From Oerskovia turbata (lineage in GTDB: Bacteria; Actinomycetota; Actinomycetes; Actinomycetales; Cellulomonadaceae): a DNA stretch of 64,000 nt. Positions 57,431 through 64,000 of this stretch are shown here, in pieces (within the stretch, counting starts at the first letter, position 1; each line of letters opens with the position of its first letter). The translations under genes were made by a program, and so were the position numbers. The stretch lies in contig NZ_JOFV01000003.1 of NCBI RefSeq assembly GCF_000718325.1, forward strand, positions 235,210 to 299,209, written 5' to 3'. Under the pieces are notes generated by a model. It had not been told where the DNA came from. It worked only from the letters and a program-made list of their open reading frames with translations, and did no database searches.

Positions 57431-57487
57431 TGAGTGCGGAGTAGTTGTCGTGGATCCGGCCGATCGACGACAACTACTCCGCACTCA
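57431..57487. repeat. Long palindrome between convergent genes (copy 2 of the dispersed element)
   Basis: Bases 57431-57451 pair perfectly with 57467-57487, and a few more inner bases pair around one mismatch. The arm GAGTGCGGAGTAGTTGTCGT is the same as at 3753-3815 except C to T, and the opposite arm has the matching G to A change. It lies 35 bp after the response-regulator stop and probably terminates it. Confidence 0.85.
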
Positions 57488-57569
57488 CGGGGCCTCGACG
57501 TGCCAGAACCTGTCGGTCGTCCGGTCGTGGCGCAGGACGGGAGCAGCAGGGTCCCTCTCCGCGAACAGC

Positions 57570-57625
57570 CGGCCCGACGGCGGAGCGCACCTTCCGCGTC
57601 GAGGGTGCGCTCCGGCGTCGGGCCG
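57570..57625 (-). terminator. 22-bp stem hairpin after the alcohol dehydrogenase gene
   Basis: Bases 57570-57591 pair with 57604-57625 with one internal mismatch and a 12-nt loop. It lies 7 bp beyond the dehydrogenase stop at 57633 in the direction of transcription. Confidence 0.7.
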
Positions 57626-57632
57626 GGGTCCG

Positions 57633-58688
57633 TCACGGGTGGACGAGGATCTTCACCGCGGTCTCGTTGCGGCGGACCAGGGTGTCGAAGCCCTTGCTCA
57701 CGAGGTCCTCGAGCGGGATCTTCGCCGTGATGAACGGCGCGAGGTCAATCTTGCCCTCCTGGACCAGCCGGATCGTCTCGGCGTGGTCGCGCACGTAGGC
57801 GATCGTGCCGCGCAGGTCGATCTCCTTGAGGACGAGCTTGCGCATGTCCACCGCGGCGGTCTTGCCCCAGATCGACACGACCACGATCACGCCTGCGGGG
57901 CGGACCGCGTCGAAGAGCTGGTCGAGGACTGCGTTGACGCTCGTGCACTCGAAGGCCACGTCGACGCCCTTGCCGCCCGTGATCTCGCGGACGCGGGAGA
58001 TCAGGTTGTCCTGCGTGGGGTCGACGACGTGGTCGGCGACGTGCGTCTCGCGTGCCGTGGTCTTCCGCGCGTCCGAGACCTCGGACATGATGACCGTGAC
58101 GCCCCGGGCCTTGAGGACCGCGGCCGTGAGCAGACCGATCGGGCCCGCGCCGCCGACGAGCGCGACGTCGCCGGCCTGCGCGCCCGAGCGCACGACCGCG
58201 TGGTGCGCGACCGACAGGGGCTCGATGAGAGCCGCCTGGTCGAGCGGGATGTCGCCCACGGGGTGGACCCAGCGACGGTCGACGACGACCTTCTCCGAGA
58301 GTCCACCGCCACCGCCGGCCAGACCGATGAAGCCCATCTTGACGCACAGGTGGTAGTCGCCGGCGTCGCACTGCGCGCACTCGCCGCACACGACGTACGG
58401 CTCGACGACCACCGACTCGCCGACCGTGAGGTCGTCGACGCCCTCGCCCAGCGCGGCCACGGTGCCGGAGAACTCGTGCCCCATGGTCACGGGCATCTCT
58501 TCGCGGGTCAGCGGGTGCGGGCGCCCAGGGGCGGGGACGAAGATCGGCCCTTCGAGGTACTCGTGCAGGTCAGAGCCGCAGATCCCGCACCATGCGACGT
58601 CGATCGCGACCGCGCCGGGCCGCAGCTCGGGGGCCGGGACGTCCTCGATGCGGATGTCTCGTCGTCCGTGGAAACGTGCAGCCTTCAT
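57633..58688 (-). CDS. Zinc-dependent alcohol dehydrogenase (2,3-butanediol dehydrogenase-like MDR)
   Basis: A 351-residue zinc MDR of the butanediol/sorbitol dehydrogenase type. The catalytic zinc site is Cys in CGICGSDLHEYLEGP and His-Glu in MGHEFSGTVAALGEGV. The structural zinc cysteines are VVCGECAQCDAGDYHLC. The Rossmann motif is LVGGAGPIGLLTAAVLKARG. ICGSDLHEY with EGPIF favours (R,R)-butanediol dehydrogenase-like substrates; a polyol remains possible. The ATG at 58688 has GAGGAC upstream. It is monocistronic, convergent with the response regulator. Confidence 0.9.
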   Translation of the reverse strand: MKAARFHGRRDIRIEDVPAPELRPGAVAIDVAWCGICGSDLHEYLEGPIFVPAPGRPHPLTREEMPVTMGHEFSGTVAALGEGVDDLTVGESVVVEPYVVCGECAQCDAGDYHLCVKMGFIGLAGGGGGLSEKVVVDRRWVHPVGDIPLDQAALIEPLSVAHHAVVRSGAQAGDVALVGGAGPIGLLTAAVLKARGVTVIMSEVSDARKTTARETHVADHVVDPTQDNLISRVREITGGKGVDVAFECTSVNAVLDQLFDAVRPAGVIVVVSIWGKTAAVDMRKLVLKEIDLRGTIAYVRDHAETIRLVQEGKIDLAPFITAKIPLEDLVSKGFDTLVRRNETAVKILVHP

Positions 58689-58904
58689 GTCCTCGCCACG
58701 CCTTCTCTCGTAGGTCGCTGGGTTCCTGACAGGCGGCGCGGAAGGTGCCGTCCGGGAGCCCTGGGCTCTTGTCACCATAGGTGCGTGACCTGCGGGAGAA
58801 GCCCGCCAAAGGTCCCGAACCGGATGTGACATGCCCCTCGTCCCTGTGTCAGGTCGCACGATCCGGTCGTCACGTCGGAGCAGCCCCCCGTGGGCCGCCA
58901 CCGG

Positions 58905-58910
58905 TACGTT
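58905..58910 (+). promoter_or_regulatory. Putative -10 box (TACGTT) for a leaderless exonuclease transcript
   Basis: TACGTT ends 7 nt before the ATG at 58918, the spacing seen at the other leaderless candidates. Confidence 0.5.
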
Positions 58911-58917
58911 GGGGACC

Positions 58918-59973
58918 ATGACGGACCCGGCGACGCCCGCTCCCCTGCGCGACACCCAGCTCCCCGGCAGCGGCGGCCTGCTGCTCCTCGACTCCGCGTC
59001 GCAGTACTTCCGCGCCTTCTTCGGCGTCCCGGACTCGGTCAAGGCCCCGGACGGCACGCCCGTGAACGCGGTGCGGGGCTTCCTCGACACCATCGCGGTG
59101 CTCGTGGCCGAGCGTCGACCCGCGCGCCTCGTGGCCTGCTGGGACGACGACTGGCGTCCCGCGTTCCGCGTCGACGCGATCCCGTCCTACAAGGCCCACC
59201 GCATCGCGACCGAGGTCCCCGGCACCACGGGCATCGAGGAGGTGCCCGAGGCCCTGACCGCACAGGTCCCGATCATCGTCGACGTCCTCGCGGCCCTCGG
59301 CGTCGCGCGGGTCGGCTGCCCCGGCTACGAGGCGGACGACGTGATCGGCACGCTCGTCGAGCGCGAGTCGGTCCGGCGGCGCGTCCTGCGCGAGGCGGGC
59401 GGAGAGCCCGGGGCGAGCGTCGCCGTCGGGCAGGCGGAGGCCGATGCCGGGCCGGTCGAGGTCGTCACGGGAGACCGCGACCTGTTCCAGCTCGTCGACG
59501 ACGACGTGCCCGTGCGCGTCCTGTACACCGCGCGCGGCCTCAAGAAGCTCGACGTCGTGGACGTCGAGCGCCTCGCCGAACGCTACGGCGTGACGTCGGG
59601 CCAGGCGTACGCGGACATGGCCGCGCTGCGCGGTGACCCGAGCGACGGCCTGCCGGGTGTCGCGGGCATCGGCGAGAAGACCGCGGCGGGCATGCTGGCC
59701 AGGTACGGGGACCTCGCGGGTATCCTGCGCGCTCGCGACGAGGGCGACCCGGGCCTGAGCCCGACGCAGCGCCGCCGGCTCACCGAGGCCGCAGACTACC
59801 TGGCCGTCGCGCCGCTCGTGGTCCAGGTCGCGCGTGACGCGGCCGTCCCCCCGGTGCCCGACGACGTCCCGTCCGCTCCTGCGGACGCTGCGGCTCTCGA
59901 CGAGCTCGCCACGCGATGGGGGCTGCGGTCGAGCGTGGACCGGGTCCTGGAGGCGTTCGCGTCGGTGCGGTGA
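58918..59973 (+). CDS. Stand-alone 5'-3' exonuclease (FEN/PolA N-terminal type)
   Basis: A 351-residue flap endonuclease-like nuclease equal to the N-terminal domain of DNA polymerase I. LLLLDSASQYFRAFFG opens the protein with the first metal-binding Asp. FRVDAIPSYKAHR is the arch Lys/Arg region, YEADDVIGTLVER and VVTGDRDLFQLVDDDV carry further acidic metal ligands, and GDPSDGLPGVAGIGEKTAAGML is the helix-hairpin-helix. No polymerase domain follows. It would remove RNA primers or flaps as a backup to PolA. An acidic insert (about 150-180) is low-complexity. Confidence 0.92.
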   Translation: MTDPATPAPLRDTQLPGSGGLLLLDSASQYFRAFFGVPDSVKAPDGTPVNAVRGFLDTIAVLVAERRPARLVACWDDDWRPAFRVDAIPSYKAHRIATEVPGTTGIEEVPEALTAQVPIIVDVLAALGVARVGCPGYEADDVIGTLVERESVRRRVLREAGGEPGASVAVGQAEADAGPVEVVTGDRDLFQLVDDDVPVRVLYTARGLKKLDVVDVERLAERYGVTSGQAYADMAALRGDPSDGLPGVAGIGEKTAAGMLARYGDLAGILRARDEGDPGLSPTQRRRLTEAADYLAVAPLVVQVARDAAVPPVPDDVPSAPADAAALDELATRWGLRSSVDRVLEAFASVR

Positions 59974-60058
59974 ACGGCCCTGGCCCTCGATGGTTGACAC
60001 CGCTGTCATCAGTGCAGGATCGTACGAGGACGTCGCCCCCGACCGGCCTGGAGCCCTG

Positions 60059-61009
60059 ATGCCCTCTCACGCCCCGCACGTCCTCGTCGTCGGCGAGGCG
60101 CTCGTCGACGAGGTCCGACGTGCCGACGGCACGACCGCCGAGCACCCCGGCGGCAGCCCCGCCAACGTCGCGCTGACCCTCGGCCGGCTCGGGCGCGACG
60201 TCCGGCTCGCGGCCCACCTCGGCCGCGACGAGCGCGGCGAGCAGATCCGCACCTGGCTCGCCGACTCGGGCGTCGCCCTCACCCCCGGGTCCGACGGCGC
60301 CGCCGCCACGAGCGTCGCACGCGCGGTCCTCGACGGGTCGGGGGCCGCGACGTACGACTTCGCGATCACGTGGGACCTGGCCCCCGGCACCGCCGCGACC
60401 GGCTCGACGCTCGCCGTCCACACCGGATCGATCGCAGCGGTCCTCGAACCTGGCGCGAGCGCCGTCCACGACCTGGTGCTCGCAGCGCGCGAGCGCTCGA
60501 CCATCACCTACGACCCCAATGCCCGCCCCAGTCTCATGGGCACCCCCGAGGCCGCGCTCGCCCGGATCGAGCCGCTCGTCGCCGCTGCAGACGTCGTCAA
60601 GGTCAGCGACGAGGACGTCGAGTGGCTGTACCCGGGCGCCGAGCCCGTGGAGGTCGCGCGCACGTGGGCCAGGGCGCCCGGGGCAGAGCAGGGACCCGCG
60701 ATCGTCGTCGTGACTCTCGGCGGCGAGGGAGCGGTCGCGGTGTGCGCGGCGGGCGAGGTCCGCGTCGAGGCACCGCGGGTCGACGTCGTGGACACCGTGG
60801 GCGCGGGCGACACCTTCATGGGGGCGCTCATCGACGGGCTCTGGGAGCGGGACCTCCTGGGCGGCGACCGGCGCGACGCGCTCCGATCCGTCGACCTGGA
60901 CGTGCTGACCGCGGTGCTCGAACGGTGCGTGGCGGCCGCCGCGATCACGGTCTCGCGTGCAGGGGCGAACCCGCCGCGACGCGCGGAGCTCCCGAACACG
61001 CACGCCTGA
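60059..61009 (+). CDS. PfkB-family sugar kinase (fructokinase-like)
   Basis: A 316-residue ribokinase-fold kinase. HPGGSPANVALTLGRLG (PfkB signature 1 region) is near the N-terminus, TYDPNARPSLM in the middle, VVTLGGEGAV, and the catalytic DTVGAGDTFMGALIDGL with the general-base Asp near the C-terminus. It phosphorylates a sugar, most likely fructose, using ATP. The ATG at 60059 gives a family-length protein; TTGACA at 59994 may be its -35 box. Only 2 bp after its stop the 22-bp-period repeat array begins. Confidence 0.9.
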   Translation: MPSHAPHVLVVGEALVDEVRRADGTTAEHPGGSPANVALTLGRLGRDVRLAAHLGRDERGEQIRTWLADSGVALTPGSDGAAATSVARAVLDGSGAATYDFAITWDLAPGTAATGSTLAVHTGSIAAVLEPGASAVHDLVLAARERSTITYDPNARPSLMGTPEAALARIEPLVAAADVVKVSDEDVEWLYPGAEPVEVARTWARAPGAEQGPAIVVVTLGGEGAVAVCAAGEVRVEAPRVDVVDTVGAGDTFMGALIDGLWERDLLGGDRRDALRSVDLDVLTAVLERCVAAAAITVSRAGANPPRRAELPNTHA

Positions 61010-61011
61010 CC

Positions 61012-61151
61012 GCCGAGGGTGACGCACTCCCCCGCCGAGGGTGACGCCCCTGGCCGCCGAGGTTGACGCACCCGTCACCCTCGGCAGACGCGCCCGTCAC
61101 CCTCGGCGGCCGTACCCGTCACCCTCGGCGGACGCACCCGTCACCCTCGGC
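61012..61151. repeat. 22-bp-period repeat array with central strand switch, locus B (3 forward + 4 reverse units)
   Basis: The 13-bp core GCCGAGGGTGACG occurs forward at 61012, 61034 and 61056. After a 4-bp gap it is reversed (CGTCACCCTCGGC) at 61073, 61095, 61117 and 61139. Every step is exactly 22 bp. Only the third forward copy has a substitution (GGTTGACG). The 9-bp spacers vary. The two innermost copies can pair as a hairpin with a 4-nt loop. The array fills the gap between the PfkB stop and the next gene. Confidence 0.93.
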
Positions 61152-61189
61152 GTTCGGCTCGGGCGCCCGAGATGTGCGAAGGTGCAGCG

Positions 61190-61495
61190 GTGACTTCGTA
61201 CCGGGTGAGCCTCGTCGTCGGGATGCTGCGCCCTGGCGCGTCCCCGGAAGCCGTGCTGCCTGCGGCAGCCGCCGCGGCCCGCGAGGTGACCGAGGTCGAG
61301 TCCTACGACCTGGGGATCGTGAGCGGCGAGGCCCGGGTCACGGTGCGTTTCCTCGCCGAGGACGACGACCAGGCCGCCGAGATCGCGCGCGCGGTCCGAG
61401 CCGCGGCGGGTGCCTTCGTCGAGGTCGGCGGCGCGGTCTTCACGCGCCGCTACGGACCGAAGTGGCACCCCGTCGCGGGCGGCATCCACCGCTGA
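61190..61495 (+). CDS. Small conserved-looking protein of unknown function
   Basis: A 101-residue alpha/beta protein beginning MTSYRVSLVVGMLRPG. It has an Ala-rich helix, then EVESYDLGIVSGEARVTVRF, a second helix (QAAEIARAVRAAAGAF) and VFTRRYGPKWHPVAGGIHR. The alternation of strands and helices resembles a ferredoxin-like (ACT-sized) fold, but I cannot name a family. The GTG at 61190 is chosen over an ATG at 61172 because the sequence after it starts with a clean beta strand. It lies between the repeat array and the dehydrogenase gene. Confidence 0.65.
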   Translation: MTSYRVSLVVGMLRPGASPEAVLPAAAAAAREVTEVESYDLGIVSGEARVTVRFLAEDDDQAAEIARAVRAAAGAFVEVGGAVFTRRYGPKWHPVAGGIHR

Positions 61496-61613
61496 CCGGC
61501 ACGTCCGCCGCTGTCCACGACCGGACCGAGGCCGTACCGGGACGGGCGTTCTCACGGGCCGGACGGGTATCGTGTCGCGTCCGGGCTCGGACGCGCACCA
61601 CGCCCGGAGACCG

Positions 61614-61619
61614 TAGGTT
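61614..61619 (+). promoter_or_regulatory. Putative -10 box (TAGGTT) for a leaderless MDR-hydrolase transcript
   Basis: TAGGTT ends 6 nt before the ATG at 61626. No Shine-Dalgarno is present. Confidence 0.5.
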
Positions 61620-61625
61620 GGACAC

Positions 61626-62585
61626 ATGCTTGCCGCCTACGTGACGCACTTCGACCAGCAGGACCCGCTCGCAGGACTGACCGTGGGAGACCGGCCCGCG
61701 CCGGAGCCCCGGGAGAACTGGTCGGTGGTGGACGTCCGCGCTGCGAGCCTCAACCACCACGACCTGTGGTCGCTGCGCGGGGTCGGGCTGCGTGCGGAGC
61801 AGCTCCCGATGATCCTCGGCACCGACGCTGCGGGGATCGCCCCCGACGGGACCGAGGTCGTCGTCCACGGCGTGATCGGCGCCGACGGGCACGGGGTGGG
61901 GCCCGCGGAGTCGCGCACGCTCCTGTCCGAGAAGTACGCGGGGACGCTGGCCGAGCAGGTCGCCGCGCCCACGAAGAACCTGATCCCCAAGCCGCCGGAG
62001 CTCACGTTCGTCGAGGCGGCCTGCCTCCCGACGGCGTGGCTCACCGCCTACCGCATGCTCTTCAGCGTCGCGGGGCTCGGCCCGGGCGACCGCGTGCTCG
62101 TCCAGGGTGCGGGGGGCGGCGTCGCGAGCGCCGCGACGCGCCTCGCGAGCGCGGCCGGCGTCGAGGTGTTCGTGACGTCGCGTTCGTCGGCCAAGCGGGC
62201 ACGGGCCCTGCAGAACGGCGCCTCGGCGGTCTTCGAACCCGGTGCCCGGCTCCCTGCGCGGGTCGACGCCGTGATCGAGACCGTCGGTCAGGCCACGTGG
62301 TCGCACTCGATGCGTTCGGTCCGCCCGGGCGGGACGGTCGTCGTCGCGGGGGCCACCTCCGGGGACGCGAGCCCGGCCGAGCTGTCCCGCGTCTTCTTCC
62401 AGGAGATCACCGTGCGGGGAGTGACGATGGGCTCGCGCGAGGATCTCGCGGCCCTGCTGCGGTTCCTCGCCCGCACCGACGTCCGCCCGGCGATCGACGA
62501 GGTCTTCCCGCTCGCCCGGGCCGCGGCCGGCCTCGCACGGCTCGACGCCGGGGAGCACTACGGGAAGATCGTGCTCACGACATGA
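61626..62585 (+). CDS. Zinc-binding-dehydrogenase-like MDR oxidoreductase
   Basis: A 319-residue MDR protein. The GroES-like half has VRAASLNHHDLWSLRGVGL and ILGTDAAGIAPDGTEV. The Rossmann motif is LVQGAGGGVASAATRLASAAG, and GGTVVVAGATSGDASPAEL sits near the end. The zinc-ligand cysteines are lacking, so it is a quinone- or enoyl-reductase-like member despite the usual "zinc-binding" label. Its stop overlaps the start of the downstream hydrolase (ATGA), so the two are coupled. The substrate is unknown. Confidence 0.9.
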   Translation: MLAAYVTHFDQQDPLAGLTVGDRPAPEPRENWSVVDVRAASLNHHDLWSLRGVGLRAEQLPMILGTDAAGIAPDGTEVVVHGVIGADGHGVGPAESRTLLSEKYAGTLAEQVAAPTKNLIPKPPELTFVEAACLPTAWLTAYRMLFSVAGLGPGDRVLVQGAGGGVASAATRLASAAGVEVFVTSRSSAKRARALQNGASAVFEPGARLPARVDAVIETVGQATWSHSMRSVRPGGTVVVAGATSGDASPAELSRVFFQEITVRGVTMGSREDLAALLRFLARTDVRPAIDEVFPLARAAAGLARLDAGEHYGKIVLTT

Positions 62586-63877
62586 GCAAGGACGCAGAGC
62601 CGGGGGGACCGCGTGCCGATCGGGCGCGAACGACGTCCGGGTCCGGGGCGGAGCCCCTCTCCGGTGCCGGCACCGACGCCACTGACACCGCAGGCTCCGC
62701 GCTGCCCGACGCCGGGACGCGGGCGACGGGCTCGGCCGGCCCGCTCGAGCGGACGGTGTCGCCGCGCATCGCAGGTTCCCGACGCCGCCCCCGGACTGCT
62801 GCTCCCCGGACCCTCACCCTGGGGCAGCTGCGGGCACCGCTCGCCGAGTCGTCCGCACTCGTCACGGCAGGGTCTCGCGGCCCGACCCCGCGGCCACGCG
62901 TCCGACCGCAGCGCGGGCGGTGGGAGGAGGACGTCCTCGGGCCGGACTACCGCCGTCTCACCCTCCAGCTCACGCCCGACGACGAGGGCGAGGTCGTGGC
63001 GACCCTCGTCCGCTACGACCCGCCGACCGTGGAGGCCGTCCGGCCCGCGCGCGCAGTCCTGTACGTCCACGGGTGGAGCGACTACTTCTTCCAGACCGAG
63101 CTCGCCGAGTACTGGCATGCACAAGGTGCGGCGTTCTACGCGGTGGACCTGCGCAAGTACGGACGCAGCCTCCGGTCGCACCAGACCCCGGGGTACATGG
63201 AGCACCTGCACGAGTACGACGAGGACCTCGAGACCGCGCTCGCCATGATCCACATCGAGCTCGGGGCGCACGCCTCGATCATGCTGGTCGGCCACTCGAC
63301 CGGTGGCCTGACCGGGGTCCTGTGGGCGAACCGCAACCCGGGGCGGCTCCACGGGCTGGTGCTGAACAGCCCATGGCTGGAGCTGCAGGGTTCGTCGACC
63401 GTCAGGACGGTCTCCTCCCCCGCGATCCGCCAGCTCGCCCGCTTCCAGCCCAAGGCACCCTTGCCGAACATCGACGCGGGGTACTACGCGCGCACGTTGC
63501 GCGACCTCGAGAGCGGCGGTTGGGAGTTCAACCCCGAGTGGCGGCCCGTGCCGTCGTTCCCCGTCCGGGCCGGCTGGCTGCGCGGAATCATCGAAGGGCA
63601 CGCGACCGTGGCGGCCGGGTTGTCGGTGACCTGCCCGATCATCGTCCTGACATCCGACCGCACCCTCATCAGCCCGCGGTGGAGCGAGGACATGCGGGCG
63701 GCGGACATCGTGCTCGACGTCGAGCTCCTCGCCCGGCGTGCACCGAACCTCGGGCCCGTGGTGACGATCGCCCGCATCCCCGGGGGGATACACGACCTCA
63801 CGTTGTCCGGTCCTGGACCGCGGCGCAGGTTCTACCGCGAGATCACCCGGTGGCTGGCGGGCTACGGCTGGAGCTGA
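62582..63877 (+). CDS. Alpha/beta hydrolase (lysophospholipase-like) with disordered N-terminus
   Basis: A 431-residue protein. The first 110 residues are Ser/Gly/Pro/Arg-rich and look disordered. The hydrolase domain (about 115-430) has ARAVLYVHGWSDYFFQTELA, the nucleophile elbow MLVGHSTGG, LVLNSPWLELQG, and a C-terminal histidine in PGGIHDLTLS. It belongs to the serine aminopeptidase/lysophospholipase-like group. There is no signal peptide. Translation is coupled to the upstream MDR gene by an ATGA overlap. It is probably an esterase acting on an acyl or aromatic ester; the substrate is not determined. Confidence 0.88.
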   Translation: MSKDAEPGGPRADRARTTSGSGAEPLSGAGTDATDTAGSALPDAGTRATGSAGPLERTVSPRIAGSRRRPRTAAPRTLTLGQLRAPLAESSALVTAGSRGPTPRPRVRPQRGRWEEDVLGPDYRRLTLQLTPDDEGEVVATLVRYDPPTVEAVRPARAVLYVHGWSDYFFQTELAEYWHAQGAAFYAVDLRKYGRSLRSHQTPGYMEHLHEYDEDLETALAMIHIELGAHASIMLVGHSTGGLTGVLWANRNPGRLHGLVLNSPWLELQGSSTVRTVSSPAIRQLARFQPKAPLPNIDAGYYARTLRDLESGGWEFNPEWRPVPSFPVRAGWLRGIIEGHATVAAGLSVTCPIIVLTSDRTLISPRWSEDMRAADIVLDVELLARRAPNLGPVVTIARIPGGIHDLTLSGPGPRRRFYREITRWLAGYGWS

Positions 63878-63910
63878 CCGCGGTCGACACGGAATAAATC
63901 TGGGTATGCC

Positions 63911-63940
63911 AAAGGCCCACCCCGTGTGGGGTGGGCCTTT
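63911..63940 (-). terminator. rRNA operon terminator
   Basis: AAAGGCCCACCCC (63911-63923) pairs perfectly with 63928-63940, with loop GTGT. On the minus strand it lies 10 nt beyond the 5S rRNA 3' end, so it ends the rRNA operon. The flanking A/T runs also let it serve the plus-strand hydrolase gene. Confidence 0.9.
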
Positions 63941-63950
63941 GGTGAATGGT

Positions 63951-64000
63951 TGTCCGGCGGCGACCTACTCTCCCACCCCGTCTCCAGGGCAGTACCATCG
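63951..64000 (-). rRNA. rrf: 5S ribosomal RNA, 3' part only
   Basis: The reverse complement reads CGATGGTACTGCCCTGGAGA, then a G-rich stretch, GGGAGAGTAGGTCGCCGCCGG and the 3' end. This is the conserved 3' third of actinobacterial 5S rRNA (loop D/E and helix I strand). The rest lies beyond the right edge of the window, with 23S and 16S expected further right. Confidence 0.93.

Noticed and set aside
61012..61151. CRISPR array
   Set aside because: Repeats are 13 bp, spacers 9 bp, and orientation reverses in the middle; no cas genes are present.

Overview
The window is GC-rich DNA (by eye above 70% GC, with strong G/C bias at third codon positions). This compositional bias makes long antisense open frames appear opposite almost every gene. 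The gene content fits a high-GC Gram-positive actinobacterium: LacI-controlled sugar ABC transporters without a local ATPase, a mycothiol-type arsenate reductase, MmyB-type XRE and SigG-type ECF regulators, SHOCT/DUF6325/DUF7144 small proteins, and leaderless promoters. The secreted multidomain galactanase suggests a polysaccharide degrader near Cellulomonas, Oerskovia or Cellulosimicrobium; the family-level placement is inference. The window ends in the 3' part of a 5S rRNA on the minus strand.

Layout. 1-10.8 kb: glutamate decarboxylase (3' end cut off by the window), DksA/TraR zinc finger, quinone oxidoreductase-type MDR, YjbR, dicarboxylate symporter, MecA-type penicillin-binding lipoprotein, TMEM175 channel, PatB-type C-S lyase, DedA. 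10.9-19.3 kb: a ten-gene minus-strand operon (thioesterase, MmyB-type XRE regulator, MBL hydrolase, MFS exporter, AvrD-family protein, P-loop kinase, KAS III, acyl carrier protein, HAD phosphatase, second P-loop kinase). 19.6-22.7 kb: polyamine-type operon speD-DUF4178-DUF350-speE. 22.8-33.0 kb: scattered metabolic genes, including a fadD that has lost its 5' half. 33.2-43.5 kb: a beta-galactan locus (LacI, two permeases, binding lipoprotein, GH42, secreted GH30). 43.8-49.0 kb: SpoIIE-type phosphatase, ECF sigma factor and four small envelope/stress-type proteins. 49.2-57.4 kb: antiporter, AI-2E exporter, acetyltransferase, USP and a NarL-type two-component system. 57.6-63.9 kb: alcohol dehydrogenase, 5'-3' exonuclease, PfkB kinase, an MDR/hydrolase pair, then 5S rRNA.

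The best candidate for an undescribed system is the AvrD operon. Its genes look like a self-contained lipid-signal circuit: a KAS III and a free ACP to make a beta-ketoacyl thioester, an AvrD-family enzyme (the family that makes syringolides in Pseudomonas syringae), a phosphatase and two kinases, an exporter, an editing thioesterase, an MBL enzyme that could open a lactone, and an MmyB-type regulator that could sense the product. The operon is held together by GTGA/ATGA stop-start overlaps.

Non-coding structure is unusually rich. Two loci (43606-43701 and 61012-61151) carry a 13-bp core repeated every 22 bp that reverses orientation in the middle after exactly 4 bp. Two convergent-gene junctions (3753-3815 and 57431-57487) carry the same long palindrome, with compensatory substitutions in the arms. 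At least ten genes show a TANNNT box 6-7 nt upstream of the start codon, implying leaderless mRNAs.
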